Part shown: piece after piece, positions 16,265 to 22,478 of the stretch
How positions within the stretch are numbered: position 1 is the stretch's first letter
Layout of the letters: each line of letters opens with the position of its first letter
Source: an uncultured Collinsella sp.
Lineage (GTDB): Bacteria; Actinomycetota; Coriobacteriia; Coriobacteriales; Coriobacteriaceae
Direction of reading: 5' to 3'
DNA length: 36,495 bases
Assembly (NCBI GenBank): GCA_958353395.1
Contig: CATWSG010000024.1
Coordinates: 1-36,495 of the forward strand
Translations under genes and position numbers: made by a program
The notes under the pieces: generated by a model
Told to the model about the DNA's origin: nothing
The model's database searches: none
What the model saw: only the letters and a program-made list of their open reading frames with translations

Positions 16265-16286
16265 AAAAGGCCAGTCTTGGCCTTTT
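16265..16286 (+). terminator. Rho-independent-like hairpin after the 84-residue gene
   Basis: AAAAGGCCA pairs with TGGCCTTTT around a GTCT loop, a 9-bp stem ending in TTTT. It lies within the second MITE-like element, 80 bp after the stop codon of the small gene. Confidence 0.55.
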
Positions 16287-16388
16287 GTGTCCGGTTTTGG
16301 AAGGATGCATCAGCATTTTTCGTCCAGCCACGCAATCGTTAATGCACAGACAGAATAGATTTGTACATTATTTTTCGCGCCTAAAATG

Positions 16389-16427
16389 AAACGCCGTTTG
16401 TGACAGTACTCACAAACGGCGTTTTTT
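16389..16427 (+). terminator. Perfect 14-bp hairpin with T-run
   Basis: AACGCCGTTTGTGA (16390-16403) pairs perfectly with 16410-16423 around a 6-nt CAGTAC loop, and six T (16422-16427) follow. It overlaps the right end of the MITE-like element. It may act as a terminator on the plus strand, facing the 3' end of nhaA. Confidence 0.6.
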
Positions 16428-16517
16428 GGCCACTGGGGTGTCCGGCAGGTGGCAAGTACCACTCAAAACCGCGTTTTACACGCGCTCGAGCAGGCTCTGG
16501 CGTCTGTTTCTACGCGC

Positions 16518-17876
16518 CTACTCGTTCTTGGGCGCGGGGTGCTTGCAGATCACACTCATGTAGATCATGCCAAGTACGGCCGCGGTGACAGAGCCGGCGA
16601 GAATAGCGGCCTTGGCAGCCAGAACCTCAAACTGGGCCGTCGGGAAGGCAAGGCCGCTGATGAGAATCGACATGGTAAAGCCGATACCGCCCAGAATGCC
16701 CACGCCGGCAATCATATGCCAGTTGACATTGTGCGGCAGCTCGCAGGCCTTGAGCTTGACCAAGGCGAACGTCATGCCAAAGATACCGATCGGCTTACCC
16801 AGCAGCATGCCAAAGTACACGCCGAGCGTCACCGGGTCGGTGAGCAGCGTGCTCATGTCCACGCCCACTAGGCGAACCTGTGCGTTGACGAACGCAAAGA
16901 TCGGCAGGATCACAAAGTTGACCGGCGTGGAGATCAGGCGCTCCATGCGGATGAGCGGCGGGGTCACGCGGTGCATGACGCGCTCGACTTTGGTGGTCGA
17001 GACGGTAAAGTCATGCTGGCCCAGGATGTGCGCCTCGTCGTCGTAGCGGTCATCGAGCAGCGGCAAGCACTCGCCCAGCCAATCGGTGAGGCTATCAAGC
17101 TTAACACCGCACTTGGCCGGGATGGTGAAGGCCAGGATGACGCCAGCAAGCGTAGCGTGCACGCCGCTCTTGAACATGCAGAACCACAACAGCAGGCCCA
17201 GTACCGAATACGGGGCAAGGCGGTAATGCTGCGTCTTGTTGAGCCACACGAGCGCACAGGTCACAAGCGCGGCGGCGCCCAACCAAAACGGATTGGGGCT
17301 CTGACCGTAGAAGATGGCGATGGCGGCGATGGAGATGAGGTCGTCGGCGATGGCGAGCGTCGAGAAGAACACGCGCACGCCGTTGGGCACGCGATTGCCC
17401 AAAAGCGACAGCACGCCCAGTGCGAAGGCAATATCGGTTGCCATGGGGATGGCCCAACCGTTGTGGGCGCCGGCATGGTTAAAGATCAGGTAGATGCAGG
17501 CGGGAACGACGACGCCGCCCACGGCCGCCAGCATGGGAAGCATGGCCTGACGCGGATTCTTGAGCTCGCCGACCGTCATCTCGTACTTAAGCTCAATGCC
17601 CACCAGCAAAAAGAAAATCGCCATGAGGAAGTCGTTGACGAAAAGCTCAACGGTGAGACCGGCCGTAAGGTTGCCCAGACCCACATACAGCGGGGTCTCC
17701 AAAAAGTGATGGATGACCTCGTAGGCATCGGTGTTGGCGCAAACGACGGCGGCGATGGCGGCGAAGACCATGACGGCGGCGGAAATCGTGCCGTTCTCGG
17801 CGATGCGCTCCCAAATGTCGTGGCGCTCAAAACGCTTGCGCTCACGAACGTTGAACAGCTGCTCGGGTGCTGCCAT
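16518..17876 (-). CDS. nhaA: Na+/H+ antiporter NhaA
   Basis: Inner-membrane antiporter that expels Na+ in exchange for protons. The 452-residue product has the conserved Asp148 in ATDIAFALGV and the Asp178-Asp179 pair in LAIADDLISI, plus a full set of membrane segments. It is about 60 residues longer than E. coli NhaA; part of the excess is a hydrophilic loop around 260-310. The ATG has AAAGGAG 6 nt upstream. A small hairpin (ACGGGA/TCCCGT) stands just before that site. It follows ppaC behind a terminator. Confidence 0.93.
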   Translation of the reverse strand: MAAPEQLFNVRERKRFERHDIWERIAENGTISAAVMVFAAIAAVVCANTDAYEVIHHFLETPLYVGLGNLTAGLTVELFVNDFLMAIFFLLVGIELKYEMTVGELKNPRQAMLPMLAAVGGVVVPACIYLIFNHAGAHNGWAIPMATDIAFALGVLSLLGNRVPNGVRVFFSTLAIADDLISIAAIAIFYGQSPNPFWLGAAALVTCALVWLNKTQHYRLAPYSVLGLLLWFCMFKSGVHATLAGVILAFTIPAKCGVKLDSLTDWLGECLPLLDDRYDDEAHILGQHDFTVSTTKVERVMHRVTPPLIRMERLISTPVNFVILPIFAFVNAQVRLVGVDMSTLLTDPVTLGVYFGMLLGKPIGIFGMTFALVKLKACELPHNVNWHMIAGVGILGGIGFTMSILISGLAFPTAQFEVLAAKAAILAGSVTAAVLGMIYMSVICKHPAPKNE

Positions 17877-18084
17877 GGGCGGCTCCTTTCACGGGAAGGC
17901 TCCCGTCTTAAAAAAGCACGGTCCGCCCAAGTGGCGGCGCCGCGCTCTAACGTATTACGCTTGCATCTAGCCTACCCTGCACGACAAGCACGCAGGCGTG
18001 GCCGAAAAGCGGAACCACAGGTTGAACATTATTTGCCCAACGACACGGGCACACCTGTCCAAGAGACGACGCGGCGCCGCGCAC

Positions 18085-18124
18085 AAAAAACGACCGGAGC
18101 GCGGGGCGTCCGCGATCCGGTCGT
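18085..18124 (-). terminator. Rho-independent terminator after ppaC
   Basis: On the minus strand ACGACCGGA pairs with TCCGGTCGT (9 bp), and a T-run from the A-tract at 18085-18090 follows. It lies 20 bp past the ppaC stop. The rest of the 264-bp gap up to nhaA probably holds the nhaA promoter, but I cannot point to it. Confidence 0.75.
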
Positions 18125-18143
18125 GGCGTTTGGTCAACTAAAC

Positions 18144-19067
18144 CTAGCAGGCGGCCATGATGGGGGCAGCGACCTGCTTCTTACGGGAGAGGACGCCCGG
18201 CATCCAGACGCCGTCGTGCTCGTCGGCAATGCCCAGGCCCTTCTGAGCAGCCTCGGTCTCGCCCTCGAGCAGGACCTGCGAGCCCTCCTCCATGATGTCG
18301 GTGATGCACAGGACGATGCCGTCGGCACCCTTCTCGGCGGCGTAGGCGCGCATGGCCTCGCGAATCTCGTCGATCATGCCAAGCGCACGGCTCTTGTCGA
18401 CAGTCTCGTACTGGCCGATGAGCAGCTTCTTGCCGGCAGGCTCGAACATCTTGATGTCGTTGCCGACCATCTCGGCTGCGGTGAAGGAGCCGGACGGACG
18501 GGTGAGGAAGACCTCCATGCCAAACTTGACCGGGTCGACGCCCACCTGCTCGCCGAGCTTGGCGGCGACGGCGCGGTCGACATCGGTGGTGGTGGGGCTC
18601 TTGAGCATGAGCGTGTCGGTCATCATGGCCGAGAGCAGCAGCTTGGCCTGGACGTCGGAAAGCTCAACGCCGAGCACGCCGGCGAGCTTGGTGACGATGG
18701 TGCAGCTGGAGCCCCAGGGCAGGCAGATGTAGTGCAGCGGGCCGGCGGTCTCGAAGTCGCCGATGCGGTGATGATCGACAACGCCAAAGACCGTGGCGTC
18801 CTTAAGGCCGGCGACGGACTGGGCAGACTCGTTGTGGTCGGTGAGGACGACGAGCTGACCAGCCTCGACGGACTCGATCACGCGGGGCTCGGCGATGCCG
18901 GCGTCGGCGAGCAGCTTGGCGGACTCGGCCGGAAGCTGACCAAGGGCGCAGGCCTCGTAGGTGTTGCCGGCATACTCAACCTGGTTGAGCAGCTGGGACA
19001 GGACGACGGCGCTCATGATGGCGTCGTTATCGGGGTTCTGGTGACCAAAGACAAGAACGTTTGCCAT
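18144..19067 (-). CDS. ppaC: Manganese-dependent inorganic pyrophosphatase (family II)
   Basis: Hydrolyses pyrophosphate to phosphate in the cytoplasm and drives biosynthetic reactions forward. The 307-residue product has the DHH-family metal motifs: His9/Asp13/Asp15 in GHQNPDND, DHN at 77-79 and DHH at 98-100. The substrate-binding SRKKQ lies near residue 294. Length is typical, with no CBS/DRTGG insertion. GGAGG lies 6 nt before the ATG. I looked for a fluoride riboswitch in the leader and saw none. Confidence 0.95.
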   Translation of the reverse strand: MANVLVFGHQNPDNDAIMSAVVLSQLLNQVEYAGNTYEACALGQLPAESAKLLADAGIAEPRVIESVEAGQLVVLTDHNESAQSVAGLKDATVFGVVDHHRIGDFETAGPLHYICLPWGSSCTIVTKLAGVLGVELSDVQAKLLLSAMMTDTLMLKSPTTTDVDRAVAAKLGEQVGVDPVKFGMEVFLTRPSGSFTAAEMVGNDIKMFEPAGKKLLIGQYETVDKSRALGMIDEIREAMRAYAAEKGADGIVLCITDIMEEGSQVLLEGETEAAQKGLGIADEHDGVWMPGVLSRKKQVAAPIMAAC

Positions 19068-19182
19068 GGATATCCTCCACTTGATATGTGTACTTGGACG
19101 TAGCTATGGTAGCACGCCGATGCCGAGCCTTCGCAGACGGAAGGGCCACGGCATATTTTGGGGCGCAGGCACGGGGGCCAAG

Positions 19183-19234
19183 GCTGTCCCTTTTGCACCA
19201 TGTTGGTGCAATGTAACCTGTCCCCCTTGCACCA
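19183..19234. repeat. TTGCACCA/TGGTGCAA palindromic repeat, degenerate copy
   Basis: An inner hairpin TTGCACCA-TGT-TGGTGCAA (19193-19211) is followed by an arm ending AACCTGTCCCCCTTGCACC. The left flank CTGTCCCTTTTGCACCA repeats the right flank directly instead of as an inverted copy. It shares the inner hairpin and the AACCTG-CCCC arm with the element at 25518-25584. It sits directly after the glucokinase stop. Confidence 0.55.
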
Positions 19235-19235
19235 G

Positions 19236-20189
19236 CTATTTACCGGCAGCGCGCAGGGCTACGTAGGCGGCACCGATGATGCCGGCGTCGTTTCCGAGCG
19301 AAGCGACCTTAATGGGCGTCTCGCGCGAGGCGGAAAGCGCGTACTGCTTAAAGTGCTCGCGGACCTTGTCGAGGTAGACATCGGCCGAAGCGGACGCGCC
19401 GCCACCGATCAGGAACATCTCGGGGTCGACCACGTTGGCAATAAGCGCCAGGGCACGGCCGAGATAGTCGGCCATGGTGTCGGCCGCGGCCAGCGCGAGC
19501 TTGTCGCCCTCGCGGCAGGCCTGGAACACGTCCTTGGAATCGGAGGGGCCGGTGAGCTCGATGGGCTCGACACCCGCCTTCTTGCACTCGGCGAGGTAGT
19601 TGCTCACCACGCCGGTGGCGCTGGAATACTGCTCCAGGTGGCCATGGCCGCCGCAGCCGCAGGTGCGCTCCTCGGCCGGGTTCAGGCACATGTGGCCAAT
19701 CTCGCCGCCAGCGCCCACAACACCCGATACCACGTCGCCGCTAACGATAACGCCGCCGCCCACGCCGGTACCGATGGTGACCATCACCACGTTCTGCACG
19801 CCCTTGGCAGAGCCGAGCCAGGCCTCGCCCATGGCAGCGGCGTTGGCATCGTTCTCATACTTAACGACCGCATCGGGGCAGTGCTCCTGAATGGCGACCC
19901 TCAGCTCGGGCAGGTTAATGGCAATGTTGGCCTTGACCTTGGCATCGCCCGACGCCGGGATGGGACACGGAACGGCCAGGCCAATGCCCGCCACAAAGGC
20001 ACGCGGAATCTGTGCCTTGGCGACCACCTGGTCGATAGCCTCGGTCACCGCGGCAAAGCCCGCAGCGTCAACGATAGGAGGCGTGGGCACGCTGGCCTTG
20101 GCAAGCAGGTTGCCGTCCTCATCGAACAGACCCTCCTTGACCGAGGTGCCGCCGACGTCGATGCCGATGTAATACTGCTTAGGTTCCAT
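19236..20189 (-). CDS. glkA: ROK-family glucokinase
   Basis: Phosphorylates glucose to glucose 6-phosphate with ATP. The 317-residue product has the N-terminal phosphate loop GIDVGGTSVKEG, the catalytic-region ENDANAAA, GTGVGGGV and the zinc-binding CGCGGHGHLE, where the usual third Cys of the ROK motif is His. The ATG is preceded by AAAGGCGGG. Specificity for glucose is inferred. The gene is divergent from the GntR-manA unit. Confidence 0.85.
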   Translation of the reverse strand: MEPKQYYIGIDVGGTSVKEGLFDEDGNLLAKASVPTPPIVDAAGFAAVTEAIDQVVAKAQIPRAFVAGIGLAVPCPIPASGDAKVKANIAINLPELRVAIQEHCPDAVVKYENDANAAAMGEAWLGSAKGVQNVVMVTIGTGVGGGVIVSGDVVSGVVGAGGEIGHMCLNPAEERTCGCGGHGHLEQYSSATGVVSNYLAECKKAGVEPIELTGPSDSKDVFQACREGDKLALAAADTMADYLGRALALIANVVDPEMFLIGGGASASADVYLDKVREHFKQYALSASRETPIKVASLGNDAGIIGAAYVALRAAGK

Positions 20190-20243
20190 GGGAGCCCGCC
20201 TTTCTCGTTTAAACATTGCCTGTATGGTACCGCTCCCAAGGCA

Positions 20244-20283
20244 AAAACCTACCAAAAAGGACAGGTTTGTTTTGGCAGGTTTT
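20244..20283. repeat. Palindromic sequence upstream of the glucokinase gene
   Basis: AAAACCTACCAAAA (20244-20257) pairs with TTTTGGCAGGTTTT (20270-20283) with a single wobble, around a 12-nt loop. It lies 55 bp before the glucokinase ATG. It could be an operator, a leader hairpin or a further intergenic repeat. Confidence 0.45.
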
Positions 20284-20338
20284 ATCTGGGGAAGCGCGAA
20301 TGGCCGCTTAACACGACATTACTCAGATGTTTATCTAT

Positions 20339-20352
20339 TTAGAGCGCTCTAA
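20339..20352. promoter_or_regulatory. LacI-type operator candidate
   Basis: TTAGAGCGCTCTAA is a perfect 14-bp palindrome with the central AGCGCT core found in many LacI-family operators of actinobacteria. It lies in the divergent gap between glucokinase and the GntR gene, about 50 bp upstream of a TATAAT at 20403. No LacI regulator is encoded in the window. Confidence 0.4.
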
Positions 20353-20402
20353 TTTATATGCAAAGCGACTTTTAATTATATCTTTCTCGAACTTTTTAAA
20401 TA

Positions 20403-20408
20403 TATAAT
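20403..20408 (+). promoter_or_regulatory. Probable -10 box of the gntR-manA unit
   Basis: TATAAT lies in an AT-rich tract 63 bp before the ATG. No strong -35 is visible. GGTGTTAACTATACT at 20420-20434 follows; it loosely resembles the GT-N-TA-N-AC pattern of HutC-type operators and could be an autoregulatory site. Confidence 0.4.
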
Positions 20409-20470
20409 AGGGATGCTTAGGTGTTAACTATACTTTCTTTTATACTCAACCAAGTTGGAAAGGAGGTTCA

Positions 20471-21190
20471 ATGATTCCCAAATACGAGGCGATAGCTGCA
20501 GATATTCGTCGAAGCATCGAGGATGGCACTCTTAAACCGGGCGACAAGCTTCCCACCGTCGTTGAGTTCTGCGAGCTCTATAGCGTTTCCAAAATCACCG
20601 TCAAACGAGCTATCGAGCAAATCACCGAGGAAGGTCTTATTACCAGCCGACGCGGATCGGGTACCTACGTTAAGGACACGGCGGGACTTCCCGGTCAGGC
20701 GTTTTTCCAGGGCAAAAACGACCGTGCCCAGGGCTTTTCGTATGAGCACCGCGGGGAGAAGGTGACCTCGGTGGTCTACGATTTCTCGATTGTTAATCCA
20801 CCAGCGGACATCGCAGCCCAGCTGGGAATTGCCGAGGATGACTTTGCCTATCACATCGTGCGCGTGCGTCAGGCCGATGAGAAGCCCATCGTTATCGAGT
20901 ACACCTACATGCCCCTCGAGCTGATTCCAGGCCTTAAAAAGAAGGACCTGTACGGATCGGTCTACCACTTCATCCGCGAGCAATGTGGGCTGAAGATTTC
21001 GAGCTTCCACCGTACCATTCGCGCCGTGGCAGCAACCGAGGAAGAAGCCGAGCGCCTGGACACCAAGCCTGGCTCTCCCCTGCTCGAGCTCACCCAGATT
21101 GGCTTTTTGGACAGCGGCGCCGCCTTTGAGTATTCGGTCTCGCGCAACGTTGGCGACCGCTTTGAGTTGCACAACGTAACGTTGGCATAG
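20471..21190 (+). CDS. GntR-family transcriptional regulator, HutC subfamily (UTRA domain)
   Basis: The 239-residue DNA-binding repressor has a winged helix at about 1-70 (SVSKITVKRAIEQI recognition region, RRGSGTYV wing) and a UTRA ligand-binding domain at about 90-235 (YHIVRVRQADEKPI, EYTYMPLELIPGL, LLELTQIGFL). UTRA regulators often sense sugar phosphates or amino acids. AAAGGAGG stands 5 nt before the ATG. manA follows 73 bp later on the same strand, so it may control manA, itself or the divergent glucokinase. Ligand unknown. Confidence 0.9.
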   Translation: MIPKYEAIAADIRRSIEDGTLKPGDKLPTVVEFCELYSVSKITVKRAIEQITEEGLITSRRGSGTYVKDTAGLPGQAFFQGKNDRAQGFSYEHRGEKVTSVVYDFSIVNPPADIAAQLGIAEDDFAYHIVRVRQADEKPIVIEYTYMPLELIPGLKKKDLYGSVYHFIREQCGLKISSFHRTIRAVAATEEEAERLDTKPGSPLLELTQIGFLDSGAAFEYSVSRNVGDRFELHNVTLA

Positions 21191-21263
21191 GTTTTTGCAG
21201 TCATGCGGGCGCTCGTTTTGAACAGTTTTACGCAGCGCCCGCGCAACACAATGAGGTATGAAT

Positions 21264-22196
21264 ATGTCCGATTTGATTAAACTGACGCCGATCTTCCACG
21301 AGAAGATCTGGGGCGGTCGCCAGCTCGAAACCGTATTTGGCTACGACATTCCCGATGGCCCCATCGGTGAGTGCTGGGCCATCTCGGCCCACCCCAACGG
21401 CGACTGCCAGATTGCGGAGGGCCCGTATGCCGGCCACACGCTGTCGTGGCTGTGGGCCGAGCATCGCGAGCTCTTTGGCAACTGCGAGGGCAAGGAGTTC
21501 CCGCTGCTCATTAAGATTCTGGACGCCAAGGACGACCTTTCGATCCAGATTCATCCCAACGACGAGTACGCTGCCGAGCACGAGAACGGTAGCCTGGGCA
21601 AAACCGAGTGTTGGTATGTGCTGGACTGCGAGCCCGACGCCACGATCATCGTCGGCCAGCGTGCCAAGGACCGCGCCGAGGCCGCACAAATGATCGAGGA
21701 AGGACGTTGGGACGACATGCTCAACGTGTTGCCGATTCACAAGGGCGACTTTTTCCAGATTGATTCCGGTACCGTGCACGCCATCAAGACCGGCACGCTC
21801 ATTTTGGAGACGCAGCAGTCGAGCGACGTGACGTATCGTCTGTACGACTACGACCGTCCCGGCACTGACGGCAACCTGCGCCCGCTGCACATTGAGCAGA
21901 GCCTCGACTGCATCGACTTTGATGCTCAGGCTCCGACCGACGGCACGGTGACCGCGCCCGAGGTGGACGGCGTGACCGAGCTCGAGTCCAACCCCTGCTA
22001 CACCGTCGATCGCGTGCGCGTCAACGGCAGCAAGACCCTCGACCAGCGCTGGCCCTTCATGTGCCTGTCGGTCATCGACGGCGAAGGCACCGTCTGCGGC
22101 GACCCCGTCCACAAGGGAAGCCACCTGCTGGCTCCGAGCACCGTCGGCTCCATTGACCTCGAAGGCAAGATGGAACTGATCATCAGCCACCTGTAG
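21264..22196 (+). CDS. manA: Mannose-6-phosphate isomerase, class I
   Basis: Zinc enzyme that interconverts mannose 6-phosphate and fructose 6-phosphate. The 310-residue product is of the short bacterial cupin type: IWGG near the start, the metal-site segments SIQIHPND and GTVHAI, and Glu in KTECWYV. The second ATG (21264) is preferred because GAGG stands 7 nt before it; an ATG at 21258 is too close. It ends near a strong hairpin and probably forms a unit with the GntR gene. Confidence 0.9.
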   Translation: MSDLIKLTPIFHEKIWGGRQLETVFGYDIPDGPIGECWAISAHPNGDCQIAEGPYAGHTLSWLWAEHRELFGNCEGKEFPLLIKILDAKDDLSIQIHPNDEYAAEHENGSLGKTECWYVLDCEPDATIIVGQRAKDRAEAAQMIEEGRWDDMLNVLPIHKGDFFQIDSGTVHAIKTGTLILETQQSSDVTYRLYDYDRPGTDGNLRPLHIEQSLDCIDFDAQAPTDGTVTAPEVDGVTELESNPCYTVDRVRVNGSKTLDQRWPFMCLSVIDGEGTVCGDPVHKGSHLLAPSTVGSIDLEGKMELIISHL

Positions 22197-22220
22197 GTCG
22201 CAACAACAACCAAAACGCAA

Positions 22221-22258
22221 CAAGGGGCTCCCCCGTTCATCAACGGGGGAGCCCCTTG
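22221..22258 (+). terminator. Strong hairpin after manA
   Basis: A perfect 17-bp stem beginning CAAGGGGCTCCCCCGTT surrounds a 4-nt loop, 24 bp after the manA stop. There is no T-run, so it may be a bidirectional or mRNA-stabilising hairpin. Confidence 0.6.
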
Positions 22259-22341
22259 CCATGTCTAAGTATTCAGCCCACCCGGCTCTCCAGATCAAAA
22301 AGCGGACGAGCAAGGCGACGTTCGCAAGCAACGTTACCTAA

Positions 22342-22471
22342 GGACCTGGGCGGGCGTATGGGGCAACATCGATCGCGAGTTCCGCACGCAAAGGAGGCCA
22401 CTTAATGTGGCCTCCGTCTTGCGCAGGACTGCCCGAGCAGGCGATGTTGCCCCATACGCCCGCCCAGGTCC
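22342..22471. repeat. 130-bp nested palindrome between manA and pcrA
   Basis: The outer arms (22342-22371 and 22442-22471) are perfect 30-nt inverted repeats, for example GGGCGGGCGTATGGGGCAAC on the left. The 70-nt middle holds a second hairpin, GGAGGCCAC/GTGGCCTCC (22394-22416), with CGCAA/TTGCG pairing outside it. It lies between convergent genes, 7 bp after the pcrA stop. Confidence 0.75.
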
Positions 22472-22478
22472 GCCGGGA

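Larger units (their letters stand above)
16203..16433. mobile_element. MITE-like element, copy 2 (decayed ends)
   Basis: The left end (16203-16237) shares the 20-nt block GCAAATATGAGTACTGTTAC and flanking bases with copy 1. The right end (16400-16433) is an imperfect inverted repeat of it, sharing GTGG-C-AAAAAA and TGAGTACTGT. Size is 231 bp against 217 for copy 1. Inside are CTGTTACT/AGTAACAG and a terminator-like hairpin. It fills the gap between the 84-residue gene (plus) and nhaA (minus). Confidence 0.6.

Noticed and set aside
16971..19103. A 710-codon open frame on the plus strand across nhaA, the gap and ppaC
   Set aside because: It is antisense to two genes with clear catalytic motifs and its product has the repetitive Gly/Ala/Arg/Val composition expected from the reverse of GC-rich coding DNA.
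19068..19180. Fluoride riboswitch before ppaC
   Set aside because: The family often carries one, but I could not find its conserved core in this leader.
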